Shown: positions 31,701 to 43,447 of the stretch, piece after piece
How positions within the stretch are numbered: the stretch's first letter is position 1
Layout of the letters: every line of letters starts with the position of its first letter
Source of the DNA: Dendrolimus kikuchii
Taxonomy: Eukaryota > Arthropoda > Insecta > Lepidoptera > Lasiocampidae
NCBI GenBank assembly: GCA_019925095.2
Contig: CM034408.1
Location: 3,907,001-3,971,000, forward strand
Reading direction: 5' to 3'
DNA: 64,000 nt
Notes under the pieces: generated by a model
What the model saw: only the letters and a program-made list of their open reading frames with translations
The model's database searches: none
Told to the model about the DNA's origin: nothing
Position numbers and translations under genes: made by a program

Positions 31701-33364
31701 AAGGATGGCTATTTTAAATAACTTATTTTTATATATACATAAATCTAGATGTTATTAGTTATAATTCATGTAAACAATATATGAATATTTAACATTCCTC
31801 CAAAAATATTTTAGCTTTACTTTGACTGATGTCTTAAGAGTTCATATTACGAGTTATAAGAATAAGATGGTTTCTATACTGTAAGCAAACTATTGTGAGT
31901 TATAAATTTGTATGTGCCATATATTTATATGAATTGATTAATAAAATATATCTTTTGACTTATTATTTTGCAAGATGAAATAATAAATAACTTTTAGCAG
32001 TTAAACTTGTTTATTTACTTAAACACTTATTAATAATAATTTAGGACATATTATATAATCTTTTCAGAAATGTTCAGTTTTATCTTTTTCTTTTTTCTGC
32101 AGGCTAGCATTTGGTTTTTTCTATACATAAAGTTTTCATGTAAACTGCAGTGGATAAGTCATAAAATTCTATGATCAAGCATAACCCTTGCTTATGCAGA
32201 AAAGTTGTTGCTAATTTTTTCTGAACCTGAAAAAAAAAGATATAAAGTGTCTATTTAATTACTCGCATAGTCCTTATTTAACTCATAATTTTTCATATTA
32301 GTAACTATGTTACACATCAAAATCATATTATTAAGAGATTTACAATCATTAAGGTATTTGTCACAAATCTTCATATTCCATGAAATCCTTCAACCCATAG
32401 ATGTGCTTAATTAATCACTTTTAAGCCGGCAAGTGAATATATTTAAAACTACTGGAGAGTTTCATATTTTCCGGTAATTTGTTGTATAAGATCAGATCCA
32501 TAACATACATTAGCAATCAAACACACTATCTAACCGCCAGGGCAGTGGTGCAATGTCTGTTACTTTATTTGTATGTATTTATATGAGATACTTTACTTGT
32601 ATTATAGATTATTAAGAAAGTAATATAGGTTGCTGATTTATTGATTGTACCAAATTATCAAATAAGTAATTAATATTATTTTAATCAGTTTCTAATGAAT
32701 GAGTGAGACATGTAGCTATTTTTCTATAAATAGGTGAACATTTTAGATGAATTTTGACTTCAACACAAAGTATACTTACATCAATCATATATTAACTAAT
32801 AATTAACATTACTGATTTCTTATATGGATGAAATTTACAGACAGGAATAGTAATATACTACACAGGTTATAAAAGGAAAGAAGGAAGGAAGATCTATGGA
32901 CGAACATGTTGAATTTAGAAACCTTCACAAAACTACTTACATCAGGATTTTAGCTGCTCTTATTTCTCCAATATGTACTACGAGTATAGCTATGTACTCT
33001 AATAACATTACATGTTAGGTAGGTTTAGCGTATCAGCCTTTACAAAATTAACACTCCTATTTGAAGATCCGGCCATGTTTAGAAAGAGAAAATATTTAAT
33101 ACATTTTCATTAATAAAATAGTTCACTTTTTTGTCGGATGACTTTAGAAGATTTTTCTAAGGACGAAATTAATTGTAATGAATAATATTAGAATTTAGAA
33201 ATGCTGCATTAACCGCCGATCTAAAGCCTAAATACCCAATGTTGCCAGGTTGCTAATAGTGAAATTACTAAAATTTGTAATTCTTGTAGGTACACACGTC
33301 TGTGTAGGAAAGTAACTCCCAACATATTGACTTAAAAAAGACCTTATCGAACATCGCCATGATT
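31701..33364. other. Unique A+T-rich DNA
   Basis: No feature supported over about 1.7 kb. Confidence 0.45.
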
Positions 33365-33490
33365 TTTAAATTGAAAACTTCGGTAGATACTTCTAGGATG
33401 GGGAAAATGCACTGAATTCGCACGACCGTCACGCTCAGATACCAAGTTTTTATCTCTGAAGTGCAGTCCTAACGACTGATATTTTTATTA
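33365..33490 (-). repeat. Repeat N, minus strand
   Basis: In reverse complement 'ttggtatctgagcgtgacgg' matches the 3.8-kb copy. Confidence 0.4.
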
Positions 33491-33510
33491 AAGGTCTGAC
33501 TAATAATACT

Positions 33511-33524
33511 CCCCCCCCCCCCCC
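33511..33524. repeat. C14 homopolymer
   Basis: Fourteen consecutive C, unusual in this A+T-rich region. Confidence 0.95.
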
Positions 33525-34505
33525 TCAATTGAAACTGACAATACAACCTTTTTATTTTAACTGGATTGACAACATCATTGGATAATGAGACTATGTCTAG
33601 GTATCAGACATCATAAAATGATAACCCAATGTGATACCAAATCAAAGTATTTTAGTGGTCGAATGAGCTTTATCTGTTGCAATCCCCGAAAGAATACTTT
33701 ATTACAAATTAAGAAAAGTAATGACATCGCAATGGTGTCTAATAGGTAATTTATGCCTGATTATCAATTAATGGTATTCAGTCTAACTGTACATTATTCA
33801 GTTTAAGTTATATTATATTGATTTTTCACTAAAGGTCACTTTAAATAACTTAACGGTAACTTTAGAAAATAATAAATGTTGAACACCAAAATATATAAAA
33901 TAAATCTACCGATAAAATTGCTAGGCTGGCCACACTAAAATGATTACGATGTGTCATAATGAATAATGACAGTAACATTTAAATAGTAGCACAGATTAAT
34001 ATGATTATTTTCTTTTTATAGGCAAAGGAATTAATGTAAAGTTGTCCCCAATGACGTCATCGGATAATTTGTTTAAAAATCGAATTAAAAAAAACTACCT
34101 CTTAAAACAAAAAAATATTCAAATTAGTATCTTAAAATAGCCTATTTTACATAATAAAAATATAAAATCAGAGGGTAATTTTTTTTGAACAATCCCCATT
34201 CGGTGGCTATTGCCGGCGCATATGTTTTATTCATACCTCGACTTACTTACAAAGTTGCTTAAGTGCTTGAGTAATTGGACAGCGTTTCGTGTAGTTAGGC
34301 TTTAATTAATTTTTTTATATCAAATTCGGTAGTTTAGTTACGGGAGTGAAGTTACATAATCATTACTTTGGCCTAGCCTGAACGGTAATATCAGGGTATC
34401 AACTGATCAAACCTGCTACTCTTGTCCGAAGCAGATTATCAGATTTAACACATCGATAGTAATAATGTATTGGATCCTCCTGGACTGTTATATCTTCGGT
34501 AAATA
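33525..34505. other. No feature recognised
   Basis: Unique A+T-rich sequence. Confidence 0.4.
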
Positions 34506-34580
34506 GTACATACATACATACATACATAACTTCACGCCAGTTCCCTTGCGGGGTAGGCACGAAGAACAGAGTGATTAGTG
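34506..34580 (-). pseudogene. Family C LINE tail, short stub
   Basis: The 'catacatacatacataac' tail plus 'cgccagttcccttgcggggt' is only the last ~70 bp of family C. Confidence 0.65.
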
Positions 34581-36039
34581 ATTATAATAATTGTTGTGGA
34601 GAGAGAGCATCGCCCTCCCGCCGGAGAACACCTACTCTCCGCGCCCCACATACCGTCGACGCTCATAGCTCGCACAATTAGCAGCTAGGCGTAGGACGGT
34701 ATGCGGGATATAGGAGCAGCCTTTAAAGCAAAAATTATTCTTCAATATCACAATTCTCATTCACGACTTACCTCTCTCTCTCTCGACTCTCTCGTACAAT
34801 TTGTCATTACGTACTTCCTTATGTATATTTCAATTCATGTAAACAGTTTAATACTAATAATCATACAGTCCATTATATTGAGTTTAATTTCCAGAAAAGA
34901 AGCAACTGCCACCATTAATAATAATGCATCTTAAGTTAAGATAAAAGATTAAATGCGAGTTCTTTGCTGGAGTTGGAACCTACATTATTGAAATTAAATG
35001 CGAGTGCCTTGGTCGCGGAATTATTTTGAGTTAAACCAAAGAAAATTGCAATGATTTCTTTTTTCTTGCATGATCTTTTTCTGAGGTCGAGTCAGTGGCG
35101 CAGTGTGGAAATTCTGCTAGGGAAAGCCGGCTGAAAAAATATACCATATGATGCAAGAGCCGACTACACCGCTCTTGCAAAAACGTCTAACTTGCGATAT
35201 ATTTTCCTATTACAATTTGTATCTTTAATTTTGCAATCTTACCGCATATTTTGAAACAATAGCCGGTGCCCAATCGGGTTATGAGTTGCTATTTCATCCA
35301 ATATGCGTCGCCGAAAAGCCGCTGAAAGCCGCCGAGCGTAAGAAACTGTAATACAGTAATAATATATGCAGGAATAAAAAACGTTAGCGACAATGAATGT
35401 ATGGCCGCTTTCGTACTTTTTGTCGCTAGTCGTTAGTTTCTTAAAGTTACTTAATTAAATCCACGCCCCTGGGTCGAGTTTTGGTAGTTAGGGAAAGGTA
35501 AATAGAAAACGTTTTCCAGTAAGATTATGTTAGTCCAAACACAATGAATGGTGCCGTAGTAAAGCTGTTATCAGACGTTTCATTTCTGTCTTTCAATTTA
35601 GAGGATTCAACCAAACTGATCCATATAAACAAACATAAACTTGAATCATTTCAGTTCTGTGCTTCTCAACCAAATTGACACAGTTGGTTCACATAATAAA
35701 CACGAGTAAAAGAACACGTTGCTGACATGAAACACACAAGGTCTACGAAGTCTGCGATCAGTGAACACACGCTGGATTAACCCAACTACTACATCAGATT
35801 CGATAACCCACAAATCCTCGCGAAAGAATCGTTTCATGAGAAGATAGTTGGCACGTACCACCTGTTTGGGATCCAATCATCAAAACTATTAAGACCCAAA
35901 CCCAGCAAAAACCAGCTGCCAGACCTCAAGACACTGTGAGCTCTTTCTGCGTACAACGGAACACAAACCAACTTGACTGATAATTACTTTTATTTTTCCT
36001 TCCACCCATTTTAATATTATATAAAATTATTAGAGCTAG
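34581..36039. other. Unique DNA, one unassigned open frame
   Basis: It includes a short G+C-rich patch (34.60-34.70 kb). A 76-codon minus-strand frame (35876-35646; starts MDPKQVVRANYLLMKRFF) matches nothing I know. No gene can be supported. Confidence 0.35.
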
Positions 36040-36340
36040 GCATGTTTGCTGAAGAGTTTATTGCGCCGCTTCTTCTCTTCAAGCCATAACATGTTGCGAA
36101 GCGGTTGTAAATTAGATTAGGCTCCCATAGAGTAAATAATAACCATAAACAAAATTAAAACTAAATAATTAAAATTAACAAGTTGGCGGTAGGCTAAATA
36201 AAACTTTAACAATACTCGTTGACACTTGACATCTTTGTCTTCCGTGATCACGGCCACTGAAAAGTGGCCGAAACGTCGGCAAAACCAAAATCAAATAAAA
36301 TTACCGCGCTTAAAACCGTTAAAACGTAGTTTTATTACAG
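36040..36340 (+). mobile_element. Penelope-like terminus, longest copy
   Basis: It contains 'gcgccgcttcttctcttcaa', 'ttgcgaagcggttgtaaatt', the core CTGAAAA...GAAACGTCGG (36257-36279) and the terminal 'attaccgcgcttaaaaccgt' block. The assignment rests on the hammerhead-like core and on copies that share one end. No RT or GIY-YIG domain is present. Confidence 0.5.
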
Positions 36341-36616
36341 TTGGTTCATCCATCTAATGTCACCATTAAAAGTGAATCGGAAATAGCTACTTCAAAATAT
36401 ATGTTATGTAAACACCTATGCACATAGATAACGGAACGAATTTGAAAATAGTTGCAGAAATCCAATTTGAGTTATCGTGCCTTGTTATTTTTGATAAATG
36501 TATCCAATACCACGCGGAAACATGATAAAAATTGTGTTTTAGCGAAACGTGTGGTACAGTCACACCTATTTATTTATTGTGATGATTGATCGCATGTATA
36601 CTGTATTAAATTAGTT

Positions 36617-36895
36617 TAAAAAAAGTCGCTGCTCCGGTGGTTCGGGCATGTGGAAAGAATGCATGATGAAAGAATGACTAAACAGATATACAATGCAAAA
36701 GTGGATGGATGCAGAAGGCCACGACACACCTTCCATGATCAAATTGATCGTGTACTAGCAGAGGGTGATGTCAGGAGCCTTAAGAACAGACGAGCGTACA
36801 TGACAAGAGTTATGAATGTCAAAGAAGCAAGTGAGGTGTGTAAGAATAAAAATAAGAACTGGCGTGAAGTTATATATGTGTCTGTATGTAAAAAA
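36617..36895 (+). pseudogene. Family C LINE tail with WFGHVERM motif
   Basis: Upstream of the usual family C end it keeps LLRWFGHVERMHDERMTKQI with YNAKVDG, then GRPRHTFHDQ. Near the end a deletion removes the RAYPARE part. Confidence 0.65.
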
Positions 36896-37129
36896 AGTCG
36901 GCAATAATAATAATAACAACCTTATTTCAAAAACATATGTCATTTCCATATAGATACATCTAAAATATTTATATTAAAAACTGTATCATTAAAATTAATC
37001 ACTAGAGTATTTCACCCGCATCATTATTTAAAGATAATACCCCGAATCTAAAGAACATATAATTATACAAAAATCGTGTTATAGATTGACTCAGCCGCCG
37101 GGCCGCGAGGCAGGTACAAAACAAATAAA

Positions 37130-37350
37130 CTTACCTTATATTTAATTGGGTGTGGAGTTGCACCCATTCATGTACCAGCAGCGAGTCCCATCTATCTGCA
37201 AAAACTGAGCATGCTGTTGGTACTGCTACAGACGCGAGCCAGTAGTGATGCGTCTCTTTGCCCCAACAACATCCTCAGTTGATTATTGTACTGGACACGT
37301 AGGTCGCTGTATGCCCTTTGCGCATAACTGACCCACGTGCTTAGGCACTA
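37130..37350 (-). pseudogene. LINE ORF2 C-terminal fragment
   Basis: On the minus strand it reads WVSYAQRAYSDLRVQYNNQL, RMLLGQRDASLLARVCSS and TNSMLSFC, then a stop. This matches the 'Y-N-x-x-x-R-M-L-L-G' region of LINE polymerases well known in Lepidoptera. It is not obviously related to the 7.6-kb LINE. Confidence 0.55.
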
Positions 37351-37544
37351 AAAGGTTCCGTAGAAATTTCGAATTATTATTTTCTTTCTCTCTTCTTCTT
37401 CTTTTTCTTTCACAAGGATACATACGCAGGGATGTGCAAAGAGATTTAAGTAATTATATGTTAATTTTAAAGTAACAAAGTGTTTTATTGTTGGTTTTAT
37501 TTAATTTATTTATTTGATTTACTAATGAAGTACTACATTAGTAA

Positions 37545-37765
37545 AATTAGTTTAACAAAATTGGGTCGTTTTGGTCTTACGCCAAAAGGTAGGTTTGCAC
37601 TGAAAATCAGCGATGTGTCGGATGTAATTCCGGCACAGCAATATGCTGAGCGCAAACCTTGCTTTCTCAAAATGCCGCGTACAAATTCTCAAAATATTCT
37701 ATCTATATAATAATGTATATGGAATGTATTTACCTCGCTCTTTCTTCAAATGAAGTATTTTTGTT
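37545..37765 (+). repeat. Repeat M, uninterrupted copy
   Basis: 'gggtcgttttggtcttacgc', 'aggtttgcactgaaaatcag' and 'tgtcggatgtaattccg' match 8.59-8.69 kb. The expected 'ctctttcttcaaat' tail follows. Confidence 0.6.
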
Positions 37766-37892
37766 TCTTTTTGACGTTTAACAATGAAACTCCTAAAATA
37801 AACTAATCATCAATAATACATCATATCGTCCGCGTCATTGCTGAACCTTATAGCTACATTTTTTTAAATTAGACTTTTCATCAAAATTGTCA

Positions 37893-38010
37893 TATTTTTT
37901 TATTGCATGAGTTTAGCAGATAAGCAGACGGCCCACCTGAAGGAGAGCGGTCACCATCGCTTATTAACATTAGTAACACCAAAGGTGTTACGAAACACAA
38001 CTCAAGGTTC
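37893..38010 (-). mobile_element. Family A fragment
   Basis: Tail end only ('gcagacggcccacctgaagg' to 'caccaaaggtgtta'), then a short 'aacacaactcaaggtt' after an internal deletion. Confidence 0.65.
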
Positions 38011-38334
38011 TGAGATTCCAACATATTTGTTTTTTAAAACGTTTAAAACTTTAAACAAAAAACAACTGTATTTACTGACTGTAACGTCAAGTCATTGGAA
38101 TACATTCCAGTCGGATACTCTTAAAGCGTTTGCTCGCTAAAAAGTGTTAGCAGATTTATTTCTCAGTGTACGAAGCAATTCAAGAAATCCAGGCCACTGT
38201 AGACAAGTGCATCTGCTATAGCCAATAAGCTCATCGCTAACGAACGAAGATGTCGCCCACAACTACTGTAGGCGGCTGTCAATAATCCTAGGGCTAGGGC
38301 ACAATCAAGACATCTAGAATAGAAAAGAATATAC

Positions 38335-38450
38335 TTTATTGCATAACATTAAGATACAGTTCAAGAAGTTTAAATACCTACAGAAAACATTAGGCGGGCT
38401 TATCACTAAAAGCAATTTCTTCCAGACAACCTTAGGATGTATTAGAAAAA
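38335..38450 (-). repeat. Repeat J, minus strand
   Basis: 'tttattgcataac' and 'ggcgggcttatcactaaaag' with 'cttccagacaacct' are the reverse complement of repeat J. Confidence 0.55.
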
Positions 38451-38849
38451 ATTGTGTACTACGTGGGTTTTGCAATATAACTAGAATAAAAAAGTATATA
38501 ATATAAAATTATTTTGAAATAGCAAGTATAATAGACATAGAAATAAGACAAAAATATACATATATTGATATATATGTATAAATAATAATTTACTTAGACG
38601 AAATTATACTTTGTAATGTGAGGATTCTATTATATATATTTTAAAGGTAGTAATAACAACGCACGTTCGCTATCCCTATGAATTTCTACGTTCTACGTAG
38701 TCTGACATGCACTTAGACGATATTTTACTATAGTAATAAGTTTGTTTTGTACAGTACTGTAATAAATTTTGGTATTATGACAAAAGAAGTTAATTAAATA
38801 ATATTTGCACTCGTTTTTCTTTGACTGAAAAATAATTTAATACCTCTTG
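38451..38849. other. No feature recognised
   Basis: A+T-rich unique DNA. Confidence 0.4.
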
Positions 38850-39130
38850 TGTTCCGAGCATATGCATAGGAGTCCAGCTAACGCTTTCCTATATTTTTTT
38901 CCATTTCTCGTCTCCGGCATCCCTTATTGTGAGACCATTGTCGCGGATGTCATTCTTCATGTTGTTAAACAAGCATTTGTTCGTCGATTTTTGTAATACC
39001 ATGTCAGCGTAGGCGACTCGCTTGCAGAATGCGTGCTGCTACGTCACGGTTATGAAGTTTGCCGCGGATGCCAATCACGCGGTCTTTTCGCGTGATTATA
39101 GGTACACATCCACCACAGCATATTCATCTC
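38850..39130 (-). pseudogene. LINE C-terminal fragment (RTE-like)
   Basis: Minus-strand reading in several frames gives MLWWMCTYNHAKRPRDW near the start and NDIRDNGLTIRDAGDEKWKK later. It fits the W-M-C-G-V-T pattern of a common insect LINE class. It is heavily frameshifted. Confidence 0.4.
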
Positions 39131-39829
39131 CGTAACATGCAGCTTTTGCTAGTGTCGATCAGTCCATATTAATATATCTATACGCAGATGTATTTGTTTT
39201 GATTCTACATGTATGTTATTCATAAAAAGGGTATATTTATTACGAAAAAATTGAGAAAATTTATCTTGTGTAACCTATCCCTTATTTCGTGCATTAACTT
39301 TCTTATCCAACTACAGTTTTGTTCCGCCGGTCTGTCTGTACGTCCATAAAGCATGTTTTATAGAATTAGCTATACATTTAGCCGATTTGTACGCTACAGG
39401 CTTTAATATGGCCGCCTTAACGAGACAGCTCAACCGATTATGATTTATGTAGTATTTTCTTGTTAGTGTTTTTTCTTGTCTATATATGGCTTTCTTGGTT
39501 CATTGATTAGATATGCCTGTGAGTCATTGCTTTCCAAGAGACAGTTAAATTGCAAAATATACAATTACAGGTATACGAAAATTATTTATTGCAAAATTCT
39601 ATCATTCATACTAAGACGAACCAAACAGGTAGACAGAATCCGAGCTCTTAAGGTGAAGTCGGCTAAAGGAAGCCGATTTTGGAATAGAAAGCTGACAGCG
39701 CCGCAGTGCGTTATGAGAAATTAGTATTAAATAATCGAATTGGTATGGATTAAGGTGGAATAATTTCCAATGCATATTACTGTCAAACACACAGACGCAA
39801 ACCACGTGTATACTATATAAGTTTACGCA
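39131..39829. other. No feature recognised
   Basis: Unique DNA. An 82-codon plus-strand frame (39476-39724) has no recognisable motif. Confidence 0.4.
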
Positions 39830-39910
39830 CACATTAACACATCGGTTATCTTGATGTGTTGCTTTCATCGCGATGTTTTCCTTTGCCATCAACATGTGGT
39901 AATTGTAGCT
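39830..39910 (-). mobile_element. SINE E remnant
   Basis: 'acacatcggttatcttgatg' and 'catgtggtaattgta' are the middle of SINE E in antisense. Confidence 0.55.
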
Positions 39911-39988
39911 TATGAGAATCAATTTCTGTGAAGGAATTTAAAACGTCGTGTCGAAACGTAACGCGAATCGAATTTTCACTGACACTAA

Positions 39989-40203
39989 TCTATACAGATA
40001 ATTAAAATTGAAGTGTTTGTTTTTTTTTGTCTATCGGTCTGTCTGGATGTTCCGGCTAATGTCTGAAACGGCTGCACCGAATTTGATGGGAATTTCACTG
40101 GCAGATAGTCAATGTTATAAGGAGTAACTTAGGCTACTTTTTTCATTTTTTTAAAGGTTCCGTGAAAAGAATTCCACTCGGACGAAGTCGCGGGTACAGC
40201 TAG
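39989..40203 (+). mobile_element. Helitron-like element
   Basis: It starts 'tctatacagataat', has 'cggacgaagtcgcgggtaca' near the end and stops at CTAG before T. Confidence 0.65.
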
Positions 40204-40399
40204 TTGGTAATAAATGTAAAGCAATAACGAAATAATAAGAAGCCTATATAGTAAGATTAAATAAAAGAGAAAAAAGTAAGATAATAAAAATACAGGAAAT
40301 TAAAATATAAAAAAATTCTGACAAAATAGAACAGTCAAGAATTATCAGAAATTAAAAAAAAACGAATCGTCCGCATTTATTTCAGTAAGAAATTTACAT

Positions 40400-40675
40400 A
40401 ACTTCATACATACATACATAACTTCACGCCAGTTCCCTTGCGGGGTAGGCACGAACAACAAAGCGCCATTCTGGTTTATTCTTACACACCTCACTTGCTT
40501 CTTTGACATTCATAACTCTTGTTATGCACGCTCGTCTGTTCTTAAGGCTCCTGACATCACCTTCTGCTAGTACACGATCAATTTGATCGTGGAAGGTGTG
40601 TCGTGGCCTTCCACGACTTCTGCATCCATCCACTTTTGCATTGTATATCTGTTTAGTCATTCTTTCATCATGCAA
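40400..40675 (-). pseudogene. Family C LINE tail, best open copy
   Basis: Read on the minus strand it is open over 83 codons: MHDERMTKQIYNAKVDGCRS, RGRPRHTFHDQIDRVLAEGD, RVMNVKEASEVCKNKPEW and RAYPARELA. The 3' tail is the 'catacatacata' run on the plus strand. It is 5'-truncated. Confidence 0.7.
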
Positions 40676-40869
40676 GAAAATTAAGAAATTGTAAGAAATT
40701 TATTGTCAGATAAATATATACAATGAATAAATCCCTTACATAACATTAAATGATATACTAAATAAATAATCATAGAGCAGCCACGTGTATGTAAATTATT
40801 GTAAATGCACATTTGCATGAGTCCCGACCCGTTGCATACAATGCCTAGCCCACCTGTCACGGCTATTGT

Positions 40870-41727
40870 TACGGTGAAAGTGGACCCGGGGGCAGAGACA
40901 GTGGCTTGTTTAACTATCATAATAATATTCAATGAAGTGATAGCGATATGCAGGGAATGAAATTTGGGCGTTTAGGGATCCGTCGTGGGAATGTTCTTGT
41001 CACTTGGATAATGTCCACTGTACGTGACGCTCGCTCCCTTAAGTCATTTCTCATTGTCATTGATCTCCTTCCTGCGATTCACGCAGGGTGCTGTAATATG
41101 GGACTATTCAAAATGAGTGTAAACAGATATTTCAAAACTCAGCGAGGTAGGCAACGTATCAGCTCCCTTGCTATTGCAGTTTCTTACGGTGACGGTGGAC
41201 CCGGGACAGAGACAGTGGCTTGTTTAACTATCATAATAATATTCAATGAAGTGATAGTTATATATAGGGAATGAAATTTGGGCATTTAGGGAACCGTGAT
41301 GAGAATTTTGAAATATGTCCACTGTATGTGACGCTCGCTCCTAAAACCATGCGTGTGTAAACTGTGGAATAAGGTAGCGGCTAGTTTAACTGTCATAATA
41401 ATGCAATGTTAGCAATATATAGCGAATTAAATTTGGGTCTTTAGGGACCTGTAGTGAAAATGTTCGTAACGCGTAGAAAATGTCCATTCTATGTGACGCT
41501 CAATCCTTCACACCATGTGTTGAACCTGTGGAATGAGTTAGTGACTTGTTTAACTACAATAATAACTATATTCAATGAAGTGACAACGATATGCAGGGTA
41601 TGAAATTTGAATGTTTAGGGATACGAGGTGAGTATATTCCTGGCACTTGGAAGATGTCCACTGTACGTGACACTTACGCCGTCGTGCAATATATTTCCAA
41701 CCTACAGACTGAGCTTGTTTAACTAAC
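40870..41727. repeat. Diverged tandem array, ~165-bp unit
   Basis: 'gtttaac' anchors lie at 40908, 41222, 41384, 41548 and 41717. Spacings are 314, 162, 164 and 169 bp. Units share 'tcataataatattcaatgaa', 'gggaatgaaatttgggc' and 'atgtccactgtacgtgacgc'. The longer first interval holds extra sequence whose translation (GLFKMSVNRYF) resembles a LINE end. Confidence 0.7.
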
Positions 41728-41733
41728 TAAACT

Positions 41734-41800
41734 AAACGTCGGAAAAACCAAAATCAAATAAAATTACCGCGCTTAAAACCGTTAAAACGTAGTTTTATTT
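41734..41800 (+). repeat. Penelope-like terminus, short copy
   Basis: It starts at 'aaacgtcgg', inside the hammerhead-like core, and runs to 'acgtagttttatt', identical to the 36.3-kb copy over most of its length. It abuts the tandem array. Confidence 0.6.
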
Positions 41801-42489
41801 TGTTTAACTAAATTGAAAAAATGTCAATCACTATGGAAGGGTGCCTACAATGGTATAGTTTTATTTATATAATATTTGCAGGTAGTTGTAATTACTACTC
41901 AGCTCATTTTGTCATCGCACGAATATAAAAGCAAGCGCGCGTAGTGACGAACGATCATTCTAGCCTCGGCTTTAGTCCGTGGTTCATGTCGTTGAAGCGC
42001 TATAGGGTAGTTAATAATTGTGCGAGAATCATAACATATAATTAATTGCATTTATTTAATTGTAGATAGATTTTCTTATTCGGAAGTTGAATAAAATGGT
42101 TCTCCGAGTTCTGCGTGACTTGCATATAACTCCCCCCTATCACCAGTATATACAGAACCTTGAAAAATTAATTGTAACACGCTTGATAAAAAAATGCGAT
42201 GAGTGGTTATGTGTACTGACTAATGCATTAGATAGGGTTCAGATTAAGTAATCCCCAATACATCCACGTGTTATCAATGCACATGATTGTTTGACTACGG
42301 ACACGAAGAGAGACATACATATTTAGATAACTCGAGAATGTTATTGGGTAATTGTAGATTGAATGGATTGTTTACAGATTATTTATTTACATAACGGGTT
42401 TTTCATTTGCTTTGTAATATTTTATCTGTAGTAGAATCACTTTATAGTTCAGCGGTTCAAAATGTAGAATAGGGGTCATATTTTTGCCT
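41801..42489. other. No feature recognised
   Basis: Unique A+T-rich DNA. Confidence 0.4.
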
Positions 42490-42995
42490 AAAGCAGATAT
42501 ATAGGCGGACGGCCCACTTGATAGAAGGTGGTTACCGTCGCCTACGGACGTTTGCAACATCAGGGCCGTTACCAACGCTTTGCCGGCCTAAAAAAAAAAA
42601 TTATAACGCCCTTCCTAAACGATCCTATGTCGTAGCGCAGAGGGAAAACCTCGGCGGGAAGTTCTCTCCAGATCATTGTTGTACGCAGAATAACCGTTCT
42701 ATAGAACCGTTGCGTAGTTGAGCGTGGGACCTCCAGAAAATGGGGTGGCACCAGATCTAACAGTTCTTCAAAACACTCTCTGTTGTACAGGCGGTAGAAT
42801 ACGCAGAGGCACGCAAAGTCTCTCCGAAGGCTAAGCGATTCTAAACAACCTGTTAGTACGGGACTGTCGACTACACAAACGGCGCGTAGCAGCCATCCAG
42901 GCGGGTAAATACCCTACTTGCATGTATGGCCTCTTACGACAGGCCGCCCGGCCTCAGGAAGTTTTATTCTTTCTCCGTTACTGCACGCAGGCAGG
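42490..42995 (-). pseudogene. LINE fragment flanked by family A head and tail
   Basis: On the minus strand the order is: family A-like head ('acggagaaagaataaaactt', 'gggcggcctgtcgtaagagg', 'cgcctggatggc'), an open LINE segment from about 42865 to 42575, and a family A-like tail ('gtttgcaacatcagg' in the plus sense). The LINE segment reads ESLSLRRDFACLCVFYRLYN, ECFEELLDLVPPHFLEVPRS, TMIWRELPAEVFPLRYDIGS and FRKGVI before a stop. It matches the C-terminal region of the 7.6-kb LINE class. So either family A is an internally deleted descendant of such a LINE, or this copy is chimeric. Confidence 0.6.
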
Positions 42996-43202
42996 CAGTA
43001 AGGTTGTTGAATCTTATTCCAATTACACGAGTTCGAATCTTGGCAAAAATATGATAACGATGGTAATACCATTAGTTCCCACGCTAGGACTAGCCTATAT
43101 AGCGGGGTACCAACATGGTATTATCAATATATAACATAAACGATTATAATTTTTTTACGTGCGTACTTGTGTGTCTGTGTGTTCTCAGACTCACACTTTT
43201 GC

Positions 43203-43447
43203 CAGGTGGTAGGGCATTTGCCCGACTGGATGGCCACCACCCCTGGTCTAAAGTATGTCGCCATAACAACCTTGAGTTGTGTTCCGGCATTAGTGACCAG
43301 GTTCCAGTTTCTCTTAAGAGAGCAGCAGCGCATTTGTAGCAACTTTAGTGTTGCAAATGTCCATAGGTGATGGTAACCGCTTTCCATCAAGTGGGCCATC
43401 TGCCTGTCTGCTAATCTCCTGCAATAAAAAAAAAAAAAAAAAAAAAA
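43203..43447 (+). mobile_element. Family A element, 5'-truncated
   Basis: It starts at 'gccaggtggtagggcatttg' and ends in an A-run of nearly 20 (43428-43447). Truncation is at the same base as the 44.45-kb copy. Confidence 0.8.

Noticed and set aside
35646..35876. 76-codon minus-strand frame (MDPKQVV...)
   Set aside because: It looks somewhat protein-like but matches nothing known to me, has no splice context, and is too short to call.
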